From: Xanthomonas prunicola
Lineage (GTDB): Bacteria > Pseudomonadota > Gammaproteobacteria > Xanthomonadales > Xanthomonadaceae
Length of the DNA: 64,000 nucleotides
Assembly (NCBI RefSeq): GCF_002846205.1
Contig: NZ_PHKV01000003.1
Coordinates: 526,281 to 590,280, forward strand
Direction: 5' to 3'
A program made the position numbers and the translations under genes. Below the pieces are notes generated by a model, which worked only from the letters and a program-made list of their open reading frames with translations, did not search any database and was not told the DNA's origin. Below, in pieces: positions 35,102 through 44,939 of this stretch (positions within the stretch are counted from its first letter, which is position 1; every line of letters starts with the position of its first letter).

Positions 35102-36807
35102 GCGCTGGTCGACTCCTGGGTGGCGCTGGCAAGTTCAGAGACCGGCACCGGGTTGGCCTGATGTGCGAGGTATTGATGGATCTGCGCAACCACGGCGGCG
35201 CCCTCGCCCACAGCAGCGGCCACGCGCTTGACCGACCCCGCGCGGACATCGCCGATGGCGAACACGCCCGGCCGATTGGTTTCCAGCGGCAGACACGCCG
35301 GTACGCCGTCACCGCGTGCCGTGCCGGTAATGACAAAGCCGCGCTTGTCGGTGTCCACGCAGTCCTGCAGCCAGCCGGTATTCGGGTCTGCGCCGACGAA
35401 CAGGAACAGGTGCCGCAACTCCACGCGCTCGGTTGCACCATCCTTGCGTGTGCGCAGCACCGCCGCCTGCAGTCCGCGCTCGGGGTCGCCTTCCAGCGCG
35501 GCAACTTCGGTGCCGGTATGCAGCTGCACATTGGGCAACGCGGCAATGCGCTCAATGAGGTATTGCGACATCGATGCTTCCAGCCCCTCGCCGCGAATGA
35601 TCAAGTGCAATTGCTTGACTCGCGGCGCCAGGAACGCCACCGCCTGCCCTGCGGAATTGCCGCCGCCCACCAATGCCACCACGCCGCCCTCGCACAGGCG
35701 CGCCTCCACCGGCGAAGCCCAGTACGAGACGCCGTGGCCTTCGAAGCGCTCCAGTCCCTCGATCTCCGGGCGCCGGTAACGCGCACCCGAGGCGATCACC
35801 ACGGTGCTGGCCAGCACCTGTTTGCCATCGGCAAGATCCAGCTTCAGCGCACCATCGTCTCGACTGCATTCCAGCGTGGCCGCCTCGATCGGAATCGCCA
35901 ATTCCGCGCCGAATTTCAGCGCCTGGTTGTATGCGCGCCCGGCCAGCGCCTGTCCGGAAATCCCGGTGGGAAACCCGAGATAATTTTCGATTCGCGCCGA
36001 GGCGCCAGCCTGCCCACCGATGGCGCGTTGATCCAGCACCAGTACCGACAAGCCTTCGGAGGCGGCATACACCGCCGTCGCCAGACCCGCAGGGCCTGCA
36101 CCCACAATCGCCACGTCGTAGCGCTTGTCCGGGTCGATATCCGGGGTCATGCCCAGGCACTGCGCGGCCTCGGTATCGCTGGGCTGGCGCAGCACGCGAC
36201 CGCTTGGGCACACCATCACCGGCAGATCGTGCTCCTGGATGCCCAGGCGCTCGACCAGCGCGCGGCCGTCGTCGTCGGAGACGTCCATCACTGTGTTGGG
36301 ATAGCCGTTACGCGTCAAAAAGCCCTGCAAACGGGTCAGATGCGGGTCGTCCGGCTCACCGATCAGGACCGAACCCGACGCATCGCCTTCGATCAGCCCG
36401 ACCCGGCGCAGGATCAACGCGCGCATCACCACTTCGCCTACTTCGGCCGAACTGATCATCAGCGCGCGCAGATGCGCAGTATCGAACGGCAACGCCAGGC
36501 AGCCCTCCTGGCCAGCACGTCCAGCTGCCAGCGATGCGCGCCCGGCCAGCTGACTCACCTCACCGGTGAACTGGCCTGGGGTGTGCCGCGTAATCGGCTT
36601 TTCGTTGCCCAGTCCGTCACGGCGCACCACCTCGATGGCGCCTTCCAAAACGACCCAGACCGGCGCGTGCGCATCGCCGACGTCGAACACGATCTGGCCG
36701 GCGTCGAACCGCTGCGCCGGCCCGCTGGCGAAGCGCCGCGTGGTCGCCATTTGGCTCGCGTCCAGCTCGGGAAACATCTGATGGTGGCGGGTGGCGTCCA
36801 GAGGCAT
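35098..36807 (-). CDS. cNMP-binding/thioredoxin-reductase-like FAD oxidoreductase
   Basis: This protein of about 569 residues has three parts. A cyclic-nucleotide-binding beta-barrel comes first (about 15-130, AGQIVFDVGDAHAPVWVVLE). A thioredoxin-like segment follows (about 145-225, containing LGIQEHDLPVMVCPSG). Last is a thioredoxin-reductase FAD/NADPH domain (DVAIVGAGPAGLATAVYAAS; VVALVGGGNSAGQAV; PGVFAIGDVR). The usual redox CxxC of thioredoxin reductase is replaced by ASPVEARLCEGG, so classical thioredoxin reduction is unlikely. Several starts are possible (36873, 36837, 36807) and none has a good ribosome site; the shortest full domain form is given. It is coupled to the Zn-UBP gene. Confidence 0.85.
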   Translation of the reverse strand: MPLDATRHHQMFPELDASQMATTRRFASGPAQRFDAGQIVFDVGDAHAPVWVVLEGAIEVVRRDGLGNEKPITRHTPGQFTGEVSQLAGRASLAAGRAGQEGCLALPFDTAHLRALMISSAEVGEVVMRALILRRVGLIEGDASGSVLIGEPDDPHLTRLQGFLTRNGYPNTVMDVSDDDGRALVERLGIQEHDLPVMVCPSGRVLRQPSDTEAAQCLGMTPDIDPDKRYDVAIVGAGPAGLATAVYAASEGLSVLVLDQRAIGGQAGASARIENYLGFPTGISGQALAGRAYNQALKFGAELAIPIEAATLECSRDDGALKLDLADGKQVLASTVVIASGARYRRPEIEGLERFEGHGVSYWASPVEARLCEGGVVALVGGGNSAGQAVAFLAPRVKQLHLIIRGEGLEASMSQYLIERIAALPNVQLHTGTEVAALEGDPERGLQAAVLRTRKDGATERVELRHLFLFVGADPNTGWLQDCVDTDKRGFVITGTARGDGVPACLPLETNRPGVFAIGDVRAGSVKRVAAAVGEGAAVVAQIHQYLAHQANPVPVSELASATQESTSA

Positions 36808-37037
36808 GGATCGGCAGCGTTTGAAGGGGGATTGCATGCAAGCATGGACAGTGGTGACGGCAATGGCAATCACCCGAAATGGGCAATGTCAGCCATGACG
36901 GACGCAACACAGACGCAAGCGCACGCGAGTGGATGCCGCTGTCAAAGTAACGTGTTTGTCGCCCTGCACCGGCCAGCGCGCAGCCGAGCGCCACCGGGGG
37001 AAAACGGGAAAAGGGCAAACGGCCACAAGCGTGCGCG

Positions 37038-37673
37038 TTACCGCTGCGTCGGCTGCCAATGCGGGCCGTGCTGGCCTGCCGCCATGCGCTCGGCCGGGCG
37101 CACGCGGAACACCACGCTGATGCGCTCCCCCACCGGGCGCGTGGTTTTGGCAATGCCGTGCGTATGCGTCAGCTGCGAGGCATGGCTCATCGCCAGCAGG
37201 CTGCCCGGTGCCAGTTCCAGCACGACTGCCCGTGTGCTCGCGTCATTAGCGCGTAGCTGCATCCGGCGCGGAGCGCCCAGCGACAGCAGCGCAATCGGAT
37301 GCGGCGCCACCAAGGTGTGCAAGGCGTCGTGATGCATCGCCACGCTGTCGCGCCCATCGCGATAGCGATTCAAGCCCGCCGCGTTGTATGGCGCCGGGAG
37401 CACTGCCTGCACCGCGTCGAGCAAGCGCTGCAGTGGCAGAGCTGCAGGCAATGCGCCGTCTACACGGTATGACGCCAGCAGGCGCGGTACGTCCACCACC
37501 CGGTCGTACATCTCGCGCCGCTGGCTAAGCCAATCGGCGCCATCGCGCAGCGCCTGGAATGCGTCCTGCGCCAGCGCAGGCGGCAGCAGCTGCGGCCAAT
37601 AGCGCACGCCACCTTCACTATCGTCGAGCACCTGCAACGGTGCGATGGGAGCATCGAACAAATCCATCGGCAT
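37038..37673 (-). CDS. AlkB-like 2-oxoglutarate/Fe(II) dioxygenase
   Basis: This 211-residue protein carries the iron ligands in MHHDALH (HxD) and LTHTHGIAKT (distal His), and the 2-oxoglutarate-binding Arg in RISVVFRVR. A substrate-loop motif NRYRDGRDSVAMH precedes them, as in AlkB2/ALKBH-type DNA repair demethylases. It probably repairs alkylated bases. MPMD offers two starts two codons apart, and neither has a clear ribosome site. No ada gene is adjacent. Confidence 0.85.
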   Translation of the reverse strand: MPMDLFDAPIAPLQVLDDSEGGVRYWPQLLPPALAQDAFQALRDGADWLSQRREMYDRVVDVPRLLASYRVDGALPAALPLQRLLDAVQAVLPAPYNAAGLNRYRDGRDSVAMHHDALHTLVAPHPIALLSLGAPRRMQLRANDASTRAVVLELAPGSLLAMSHASQLTHTHGIAKTTRPVGERISVVFRVRPAERMAAGQHGPHWQPTQR

Positions 37674-38160
37674 GAGATGTGGGCGCCGGCAGTCGATTTC
37701 AGCAGCAAGGTTCCATCATGCGCGACGCCAGGCCGACCAGTTCAGTTCCACGCTCCGGGGTTCCATGCGGGCGGTATCGATGTCGGCTGCGGCCCGCGCA
37801 TATCACTGAGCACGCACTACGCACCACTGATGAGTCCCGCGATCGCGACGCGGGCGAGCCTGGCGATGCTCGCCTTGCAGCTCGGTGATTGGAGACGTTC
37901 CGGGACTGCGCAGGTCCGTGGTTGCGTCGGTTTTGTCGGCAATTGCCAGGGCCACTACAGCTTAGAAAGTGGGCCGACCAGATGCGGCGGACTTGAAACA
38001 CGTTGCACGCCGCGGTGGATGCCAGTGCACAGCTACCTGGATCACCGCATTCCAAACCAGCGAACCCAACCATTACAGCAAGTCCACCGCACCGCTTCGC
38101 TGTAGCGGGTACGTGCAGCTGTGCTACGGTCCGGCGCTGCATCCGCTTGGAGCATTCTGC
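37674..38160. other. 490-bp intergenic region
   Basis: It separates the divergent AlkB and GH92 genes and must contain both promoters. No coding frame or known regulatory motif could be supported. Confidence 0.4.
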
Positions 38161-40509
38161 ATGTCGTCTCGGTTGATCGCCCCACGTCGGGTTCGTTGGC
38201 TGGCAGTGCTTGTCGCCGTCGTCGCATGTTCAAGCAACGCTGCGCCCCGCGCACCGGCGGCTGCCTTCGACGCGGTGGATCCGTTCATTGGCACCGGTGG
38301 CGAGGGCCACACCTATCCTGGCGCCACGCTGCCGTTCGGCATGGTGCAATTGAGCCCGGATACGCAGATCAGACCGCGCAAGCAAGCCTACGGCTGGGCC
38401 GCCGGTTACCGGCATAGCGACACCACCATCGTCGGTTTTTCGCATACGCATTTTTCAGGCTCCGGGCATTCGGACCTGGGCGACATCCTGCTGATGCCGC
38501 AGGCCGGCGAGGTCAAGCTGGAACGCGGCGATGCCAGCAAGCCCGGCAGCGGCTATACCGCGCAGTTCGACCATGCCAGCGAACAGGCGCAACCTGGCTA
38601 TTACGCGGTGACCTTGAAAGACCGCAACATCCGCGCCGAACTCACCGCCAGTGCGCGTGTGGGTGTGCATCGCTACACCTTCCCCAAGGGCACACCGGCG
38701 CATGTACTGGTGGACCTGCGCACCAGCCTGTACGACTACCCTGGCAAGGTGCAGTGGTCGCGGCTGCGCGTGCACAGCGATGGCACGGTGACCGGCTTTC
38801 GCGAAACGCGTGGCTGGGCGCCGGGCCGGCAGTTGTATTTCGCCATGCGCTTCTCACGCCCGCTCACCGCCACGCAGCTGCACGACACCGAGCAGGACAT
38901 TCCATACAAGGGCTTCCCGCCGCCCGGCGAGAAGAATCCCGCACAGCGCGCACAGATCGAAGGCCGGCAACTGGTTGGCGTATTCGATGTCGCCAACGAT
39001 GGCACGCCGCTGGTGGTCACCGTGGCGCTGTCGCCGGTCAGCGAAGACGGCGCCATCGCCAACCTGCAGGCCGAAGTACCGGACTTCGATTTCAACCGCG
39101 TTCGCGCCGATGCCCGCGCGCACTGGACCCGGGCGCTGTCGGCGATCGATGCGCAGGGCACACCGCTGCAACGCACCCAGCTCTACACCGCGCTGTACCA
39201 CACCTTGCTCGGGCCCACCCTGTTCATGGACAGCGATGGTCGCTATCGCGGGCCGGACAACGCAGTGCATCAGGCCACTGGCTGGACCAACTATTCCACC
39301 TTCTCGCTGTGGGACACCTATCGCGCACTGCACCCCTTACTCACGCTGGTGCAGCCAGCGCAGCGCACCAGTGACATGGTCAACTCGCTGCTCGCTTCGC
39401 GCCGCGACAGCGCCTACGGCATCCTGCCGGTGTGGGCATTCCATGGCCTGGAAACCTGGTGCATGATCGGCTACCACGCCGTGCCGGTGATTGCCGATGC
39501 CTACATGAAAGGCATCGGCGGCTTCGATGCCGACGAAGCGCTCGATGCCATGGTCGCCAGCGCCAACTACGGCCCCTACGACGGCATCGCGCAATACCGC
39601 GAGCTGGGCTACGTGCCCATCGACGAAGAAGGCGAAGCCGCGTCCAAGACGCTGGAGTACGCCTTCGACGACTGGACCATCGCGCGCGTGGCCAACAAGC
39701 TCGGCAAGCGGGAAATCGCTGCCGAATTCAGCAAGCGTGCCGGCAACTGGAAGCACGCCTTCGACCCGGCCACCGGCTACATGCGCGCGCGCACCCGCGC
39801 CGGCAACTTCCGCGCGCCGTTCGACCCATCGGCCAGCGGCTATGGCAGCGACTACACCGAAGGCAATGCGTGGCAGTACTCGTGGTACGTACCGCAGGAC
39901 GTGGCTGGGCTGGCCGCCGCACATGGCGGCGACGACAAGTTGCTCGCGCGGCTGGATGCGGTGTTCGATGCCAAGGTGGACCCTAAGGTCTTCGCGCACA
40001 TGGAAGACATTACCGGCCTGATCGGCTGGTACGCACACGGCAACGAGCCCAGCCACCATGTCGCCTATCTCTACGCCTATGCCGGCCAACCGTGGCGCAC
40101 CCAGGCGCGCCTGACCCAGATCATGCGCAGCCAATATCACGCCGGGCCCGAAGGCCTGGCCGGCAACGACGACCTCGGCCAGATGTCGGCCTGGTACGTG
40201 TTCACCACGCTGGGTTTTTATCCAGTCGCACCAGGCAGCAACCAGTACATCATCGGCCGCCCGTTCCTGCCGCGCGCCACGCTCAACCTGCCCAACGGCA
40301 AGCATTTCAGCGTGATCGCCGATGGCCTGAGCAACGCACGCGGCTACATCCGCAGCGCCACCCTCAACGGCCAGCCGCTGACTCGCTCCTACCTCACGCA
40401 CGCCGAAATTCAGGCCGGCGGCGAGCTGCGTTTTCGCATGCAGGCCACGCCGAACACGCAATGGGCCACCGACCCGGCGCAGCGGCCGTATTCGATGTCG
40501 ACGCAGTGA
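38161..40509 (+). CDS. GH92-family alpha-mannosidase, probable lipoprotein
   Basis: This 782-residue exo-alpha-mannosidase of glycoside hydrolase family 92 probably trims mannose from plant N-glycans. The start ATG has GGAG 8 nt upstream. The N-terminus ends in a lipobox-like LVAVVACSS, suggesting attachment to the outer membrane. GH92 features include DPFIGTGGEGHTYPGATLPF near the N-terminus, GFSHTHFSGSGHSDLGDIL, and the C-terminal GNDDLGQMSAWYVFTTLGFYPV. It is not embedded in a full N-glycan utilisation cluster here. A terminator follows. Confidence 0.92.
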   Translation: MSSRLIAPRRVRWLAVLVAVVACSSNAAPRAPAAAFDAVDPFIGTGGEGHTYPGATLPFGMVQLSPDTQIRPRKQAYGWAAGYRHSDTTIVGFSHTHFSGSGHSDLGDILLMPQAGEVKLERGDASKPGSGYTAQFDHASEQAQPGYYAVTLKDRNIRAELTASARVGVHRYTFPKGTPAHVLVDLRTSLYDYPGKVQWSRLRVHSDGTVTGFRETRGWAPGRQLYFAMRFSRPLTATQLHDTEQDIPYKGFPPPGEKNPAQRAQIEGRQLVGVFDVANDGTPLVVTVALSPVSEDGAIANLQAEVPDFDFNRVRADARAHWTRALSAIDAQGTPLQRTQLYTALYHTLLGPTLFMDSDGRYRGPDNAVHQATGWTNYSTFSLWDTYRALHPLLTLVQPAQRTSDMVNSLLASRRDSAYGILPVWAFHGLETWCMIGYHAVPVIADAYMKGIGGFDADEALDAMVASANYGPYDGIAQYRELGYVPIDEEGEAASKTLEYAFDDWTIARVANKLGKREIAAEFSKRAGNWKHAFDPATGYMRARTRAGNFRAPFDPSASGYGSDYTEGNAWQYSWYVPQDVAGLAAAHGGDDKLLARLDAVFDAKVDPKVFAHMEDITGLIGWYAHGNEPSHHVAYLYAYAGQPWRTQARLTQIMRSQYHAGPEGLAGNDDLGQMSAWYVFTTLGFYPVAPGSNQYIIGRPFLPRATLNLPNGKHFSVIADGLSNARGYIRSATLNGQPLTRSYLTHAEIQAGGELRFRMQATPNTQWATDPAQRPYSMSTQ

Positions 40510-40517
40510 TGGAACAA

Positions 40518-40542
40518 CAAGGGCTGCGTTTGGCAGCCCTTG
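40518..40542. terminator. Bidirectional hairpin terminator
   Basis: A perfect 10-bp stem CAAGGGCTGC with complement, loop GTTTG, lies between the convergent GH92 and lipoprotein genes. A weakly T-containing tract (CTTGACGTTATT) follows on the plus side. Confidence 0.7.
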
Positions 40543-40549
40543 CTTGACG

Positions 40550-41479
40550 TTATTGGTCTGTCTTCTGGGAGGGTGCAGCGGTTGTCGTGTCACCAGAGCG
40601 GCGCTTGTTCCATCCGTCGATCCACCGACTGCCGCTCGACGCCGCAGCATCAGCCGCCGTTGAAACGGGCAATGTCGCCTTTGTACTCTCAGCGGCCGTG
40701 ATCGACGCAGGGAGATCCCCTTCGATGCCGTAGGTTGTCGCTGTACCGACGACAGGCCTGCCGTCGGTTCCCACAGTGCCTGCCGCGGGCGGCGCCGCTT
40801 GAGCTGCAGCTGTCATCACCCCAGCCGTGATGCCCAGCACCTTGTCGCTGAATTCCTGGATGCAACCGTCGGCGGAGCGGCGCAAGCGCATCTTCAAATC
40901 GGCTGCCTGATTCGCCAGCAACTGTTGGTAGCTAGGTGCATCTGCAGTGTATTCCGGTACGCGAACGCAAAGACCTTCCGCCACCTTGGATTTTTTCGCG
41001 GTATCAAACAGCTGCAACTTCGCGACATAGATCACGCGGTAGTTATTCCAATCGGTCGGGAAGTACATAGAACTCCAATTGGTGGTCTGCACATCAAGCA
41101 CCAGTCCTCCGGCAGGAAACATCTTTGCCATTTCTGTGGCACTGGAGGTTGGCTTGATACTGCGCCCTTGCTCAACAGGCAGCGCCAGCTGCGTTGAAAG
41201 CTTTTGGGCAAGCTGCAAGGAAATATAGTCTGCGGGATCTTCAACGTGATTATCGCGAATGATCGCATTGCCCGCACTCACGGCAGCAGCGACTCCGATC
41301 AATCCAAATGTCACCTTCCCCGCTGTATTGGCAACAAACGTGGGCATATCGTGCCTGGTGACGGTAATCTTACCCGCCTTGCTGCGTTCCAGGCCGGCAA
41401 GATCTGCTTTGACGAGTTTATGACTCACACAGCCGCACAGCGCCAAGGCGACCGCACAGGCCGCAAGCATCTTCAACAT
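40550..41479 (-). CDS. Lipoprotein of unknown function
   Basis: The product has 309 residues from the ATG at 41479, which has AGGGG 6 nt upstream. A lipoprotein signal (MLKMLAACAVALALCGC) has the lipobox LCGC. The protein has a Gly/Ala-rich hydrophobic stretch near residue 55 (VTFGLIGVAAAVSAG). A conserved-looking middle contains GGLVLDVQTTNW and VRVPEY, and a low-complexity C-terminal tail is rich in Ala, Thr and Ser. Codon use is less extreme than in its neighbours. No family is recognised. It is divergent from the SDR gene. Confidence 0.7.
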   Translation of the reverse strand: MLKMLAACAVALALCGCVSHKLVKADLAGLERSKAGKITVTRHDMPTFVANTAGKVTFGLIGVAAAVSAGNAIIRDNHVEDPADYISLQLAQKLSTQLALPVEQGRSIKPTSSATEMAKMFPAGGLVLDVQTTNWSSMYFPTDWNNYRVIYVAKLQLFDTAKKSKVAEGLCVRVPEYTADAPSYQQLLANQAADLKMRLRRSADGCIQEFSDKVLGITAGVMTAAAQAAPPAAGTVGTDGRPVVGTATTYGIEGDLPASITAAESTKATLPVSTAADAAASSGSRWIDGWNKRRSGDTTTAAPSQKTDQ

Positions 41480-41740
41480 CGCCATCCCCTGATTTATTCG
41501 CCGTTGGTCGGCTATCCCCGCGCCCGCTGTGGGACGCATCTCGCATCATAAGACAGGTGATCGCGTTATGGCAGAGCCCGTTTCGTTAGGAGTGCCCCAA
41601 GAATGCTGCCGCAGCCGTCATTGCGTTCACATCGCGCACAACATTCTTTCACCCGCACGCATCGCCGTGGTTTCCAGACTGATCTGCATCGGGCCGCAGC
41701 ATGCTGCGGCTTCTCCATCCCCCACTGCAGGAGCCAGTGC

Positions 41741-42643
41741 ATGTCCAGCACCAAGAACCAATATGAAATGCAGAACCCGCTCACCCAGTTTCCGCAGCCC
41801 AAGTTCCCCGAGCAGACCCAGGAAGCACCGGGCACCATCCATGCATTGCAGCCAAAGGCCGACCACGGCGAGCAAACTTACAAGGGCTTCGGTCGCCTGG
41901 CGGGCCGCAAGGCATTGATCACCGGCGCAGACTCCGGCATCGGTCGCGCCACCGCCATCGCCTATGCGCGCGAAGGCGCGGACATCGTGCTCAATTATCT
42001 GCCGGAAGAAGAACAGGACGCTGCGGAGGTGGTGAAGTTGATCGAGGCTGAAGGCCGCAAGGCGATCAGCATCCCCGGTGATCTCAAGGATGAGGCTTTC
42101 TGCAACCAGTTGGTCGCACGCGCGGTCCAGGAGCTCGGTGGGCTGGACCTGCTGGTCAACATCGCCGGCAAGCAGACTGCGGTGAAGGACATCGCCGACA
42201 TCACCACCGAGCAGTTCGACGCTACCTACAAGACCAACGTCTATGCGATGTTCTGGCTGTGCAAGGCGGCCATCCCGCATCTGCCGCCGGGCGCATCCAT
42301 CATCAATACCGGCTCGATCCAGTCGTACCAGCCCTCGCCTACCCTGCTCGACTATGCCTCCACCAAGGCGGCCATCGTCAACTTCACCAAGGGCCTGGCC
42401 CAGCAGGTGGCCGAGAAGGGCATCCGCGTCAACGCCGTCGCACCCGGCCCGGTATGGACCCCGCTGCAACCCAGCGGTGGCCAGCCGCCGGAAAAGATTC
42501 CCGAGTTCGGCTCGGAAACCCCGCTTAAACGTGCCGGCCAGCCAGTCGAGATGGCACCGCTCTACGTCATCCTGGCTTCGCAGGAATCCAGCTACGTCAC
42601 GGGCGAAGTATTCGGTGCCACCGGCGGTCTGCTGCTGTCGTAG
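41741..42643 (+). CDS. Short-chain dehydrogenase/reductase, YghA-like
   Basis: This 300-residue SDR has the extended N-terminus typical of the YghA/stress-induced group ([15 protein letters not shown]). The cofactor motif is [13 protein letters not shown], the NNAG equivalent is NIAGKQ, the catalytic Ser is in NTGSIQSY, and the Tyr-Lys pair is in [15 protein letters not shown]. The start ATG has AGGAG 8 nt upstream. It probably reduces small aldehydes or ketones with NADPH under stress; the exact substrate is unknown. Confidence 0.9.
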   Translation: MSSTKNQYEMQNPLTQFPQPKFPEQTQEAPGTIHALQPKADHGEQTYKGFGRLAGRKALITGADSGIGRATAIAYAREGADIVLNYLPEEEQDAAEVVKLIEAEGRKAISIPGDLKDEAFCNQLVARAVQELGGLDLLVNIAGKQTAVKDIADITTEQFDATYKTNVYAMFWLCKAAIPHLPPGASIINTGSIQSYQPSPTLLDYASTKAAIVNFTKGLAQQVAEKGIRVNAVAPGPVWTPLQPSGGQPPEKIPEFGSETPLKRAGQPVEMAPLYVILASQESSYVTGEVFGATGGLLLS

Positions 42644-42680
42644 GGCAACGGAAAGCGCACTTTCCGCATCACGTCACCAG

Positions 42681-42719
42681 AACCCTGCCCATCGCTGGTG
42701 TGCAGCGGTCGGCAGGGTT
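42681..42719 (+). terminator. Terminator after the SDR gene
   Basis: Nested stems AACCCTGCC/GGCAGGGTT and CGCTG/CAGCG are followed by TCTTCGG and, further on, GTTTTT. This is a convincing intrinsic terminator. Confidence 0.7.
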
Positions 42720-42831
42720 TCTTCGGTGGCGTTTTTGGTACTGACGGCTGCCTAAACCGGCGATGCATCAGGAAGGTGGATGCGCCGCGTCGTTCGAACG
42801 GTCACTCAGCGCCGATTTCAATCGCAAGTAG

Positions 42832-42876
42832 CCCCCTTCTCCCACCGGGAGAAGGGGCCCGAAGGGCGGATGAGGG
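42832..42876. repeat. REP-like extragenic palindrome
   Basis: An 11-bp stem CCCCTTCTCCC/GGGAGAAGGGG is followed by CCCGAAGGGCGGATGAGGG. This is the form of a short extragenic repeat common in Xanthomonas and related genomes. A diverged copy lies on the other side of the GH30 gene at 44530-44563. Confidence 0.65.
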
Positions 42877-42915
42877 TACGCAATCTCCCAACAAGACTGC
42901 GACCGGCATCCACGC

Positions 42916-44427
42916 CTACTGCGTCATCACCACCGTCTGGATCGCATGCGCCGGAATCTCCAGTTCACTCGATGCTTCGCCCACATACAGGTTGTAGCGG
43001 ATCGCCACGTCGCTGGCATTCATCACCACGGTCGCCAGTGACCCATCGCGATTGGCGAATGCAGTGGTCATCAGATTGCTCCGGCTGCTGGCCGCACTGA
43101 CTCGCCGCGCACCGGGACGGATGAACTTGGAAAAGTGGCCGATATACCAGTAGCTCGGCGTGTAGATCACCTCGCCGGTACGCGTGTCGGCATGCACCGG
43201 TGCGAAGCAATAATTGCCCACGTGGTTCGGCCCGCCGTGCTGGTCGAGCAGGATGTTCCAGTCGGTCCAACCCACCGCCCCATGATTGAGGTCGTTGATG
43301 ATGGCGGTGCCATAGCGTTCGCCATTGGGCCAGTACTGCAATTTGGCGGGGTCGAACTTTTCCACTGCCGCTTCGGTGAGCAGCAGATGCTTGTCCGGGT
43401 AGGCCTGCGCCACCGCCGCCACGTTCTCCACCATCGGCGCGAACCCGGCCCAGGTTTCGTACCAATGAAAGCCCATACCCCACGCGTATTTCGCCGCATC
43501 CGGGTCGTCGAAGATCACATGCGCGCGGTGCAGCATCATGTCGCGGTTGTGGTCCCAGACGATGATCTTGCGGTCGCCATAGCCCGCCTGCTGCATCGTC
43601 GGACCGAGGTGGTTCTTCAGGAAGTCGCGTTCTTCCTCGGCGGAAAACACCATCGACTCCCAGGTCTGTACCGCCATCGGTTCGTTCTGCAGGCTGATGC
43701 CCCAGATCGGGATGCCCGCCTTTTCGTAGGCGGCAATGAAGCGCGTGTAGTACGTGGCCCAGGCCTGCGCATACTGTGGCAACAGCTTGCCGCCCTTGAG
43801 CATCGTGTTGCTGTCTTTCATGAAGGCCGGCGCACTCCACGGGCTGGCAAACGTGGTGAGCGTGCCGCCGGCCGCCGCGATGGCCTGGCGCAACATCGGG
43901 ATGCGGTATTTCGCATCGTGGCTGACCGAAAAGCTCTTCAGCACGGCATCGCCTTCCTTGATGTAGGTATAGCTGCCGCTGCTGAAGTCCGAGCTATGGA
44001 TGGTGGTGCGCGCCAACGTGTAGCCAATGCCCTTCTGCGGATCGTAATAGGCGGTGAGCAGCGCACGTTGCGCACGCCTGGGCAGCTTGGCAAAGGTCTC
44101 TGCGCTGGAATCGGTGATCGCACCGCCGATGCCCAGCACTTGCTGAAATTGCCGTTGCGGATTGACGAAGATGGAGTTTTCTTTCTCGGTCAGCGCATGC
44201 CCTGCGGCAGGAGCGACAACCGTGCTGACGCGCATCTGCTGCGTTGCGCCTTGCGAGGTTGTGTAGACGCGTAATGCGCCATCACGGCTCGCCGCCGGCG
44301 AGGTTTCATCTGCCGCCGTTGTCGTTGCGGCGTATGCAACAGCCGTCGCTGCTGCACTCGCGCTGCTCACCGTGCTCAGCCCCATGCCTAACATCCCCAC
44401 TACCGACCACGTCATCGCTCGCTTCAC
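42916..44427 (-). CDS. Secreted GH30-family glycosidase
   Basis: This 503-residue exported enzyme has a signal peptide (MKRAMTWSVVGMLGMGLSTV) and a glycoside hydrolase family 30 (beta/alpha)8 barrel with a side beta-domain. The acid/base Glu is in GISLQNEPMAVQTWES and the nucleophile Glu in LLLTEAAVEKF. FGGAITDSSAETF-type (here GIGGAITDSSAETF) and ASPWSAPAFMK motifs are also family marks. Likely activity is on beta-glucosides or glucosylceramide-type substrates; GH30 also contains xylanases, so the substrate is open. REP-like repeats flank the gene on both sides. Confidence 0.9.
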   Translation of the reverse strand: MKRAMTWSVVGMLGMGLSTVSSASAAATAVAYAATTTAADETSPAASRDGALRVYTTSQGATQQMRVSTVVAPAAGHALTEKENSIFVNPQRQFQQVLGIGGAITDSSAETFAKLPRRAQRALLTAYYDPQKGIGYTLARTTIHSSDFSSGSYTYIKEGDAVLKSFSVSHDAKYRIPMLRQAIAAAGGTLTTFASPWSAPAFMKDSNTMLKGGKLLPQYAQAWATYYTRFIAAYEKAGIPIWGISLQNEPMAVQTWESMVFSAEEERDFLKNHLGPTMQQAGYGDRKIIVWDHNRDMMLHRAHVIFDDPDAAKYAWGMGFHWYETWAGFAPMVENVAAVAQAYPDKHLLLTEAAVEKFDPAKLQYWPNGERYGTAIINDLNHGAVGWTDWNILLDQHGGPNHVGNYCFAPVHADTRTGEVIYTPSYWYIGHFSKFIRPGARRVSAASSRSNLMTTAFANRDGSLATVVMNASDVAIRYNLYVGEASSELEIPAHAIQTVVMTQ

Positions 44428-44529
44428 CGCACCCTCTCCCAGGTAGATGGCGCCAGCCTAACCGACCAACGCGCCGCACCATCGCCAAGCAAACGAGCGC
44501 AAGCGCAATGCGTTTTGAAATCGGCTCTT

Positions 44530-44563
44530 CCTTCTCCCATCGGCAGAAGGTGGCGCGCAGCGC
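44530..44563. repeat. Diverged REP-like element
   Basis: CCTTCTCCCATCGGCAGAAGG with GTGGCGCGCAGCGC matches the common Xanthomonas repeat type also present at 42832-42876. It lies just beyond the premature end of the hydrate dehydratase gene, and may mark a rearrangement point. Confidence 0.5.
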
Positions 44564-44609
44564 TTGACCAGCGGCGCCGTTGTCGTCGTCGACGCCATCC
44601 CCGGTCCGA

Positions 44610-44939
44610 TCACCGCTGCACGCACACCGCCAGCGCAGCGTCCAATGCACGGTGCCCGCGCGTGATCTCACCCTGTCCGTTCTGCCCCAAGCCCAGCACC
44701 AATGCCTCCGGCACTGCCAGGGCCATTGCCGGCGCCACACGCGCAGCGGTGGCAATCTGCAACTTGCCTGCGCCCGCGCGCAGCGCGGCTTCGCCGGCCA
44801 GCAATGCCGCGCCAGGCACGCGCATCGAGCCGCCGACCACCAGCACGCGACCACGCTGCTCCTTTTCGCCGCCAGGCGATGGGAGTGGCATCGCACGCAG
44901 TGCAGCAGCGGTCAGGGTGCGAATGCGTGCGGCAGCCAT
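44610..44939 (-). pseudogene. Truncated ADP-dependent NAD(P)H-hydrate dehydratase
   Basis: Only 109 codons remain of a gene that is normally about 280-300 codons (or a larger NnrD/NnrE fusion). The fragment contains the start of the carbohydrate-kinase-like fold: RGRVLVVGGSMRVPGAALLA, GEAALRAGAGKLQIATA and PEALVLGLG. The ADP-binding and catalytic GDxLxG part is missing. The frame then stops, with a REP-like repeat and the GH30 gene following. It starts inside the stop of the phosphatase gene (TGATG overlap), so it is translated if transcribed. It is probably inactive. Confidence 0.75.
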
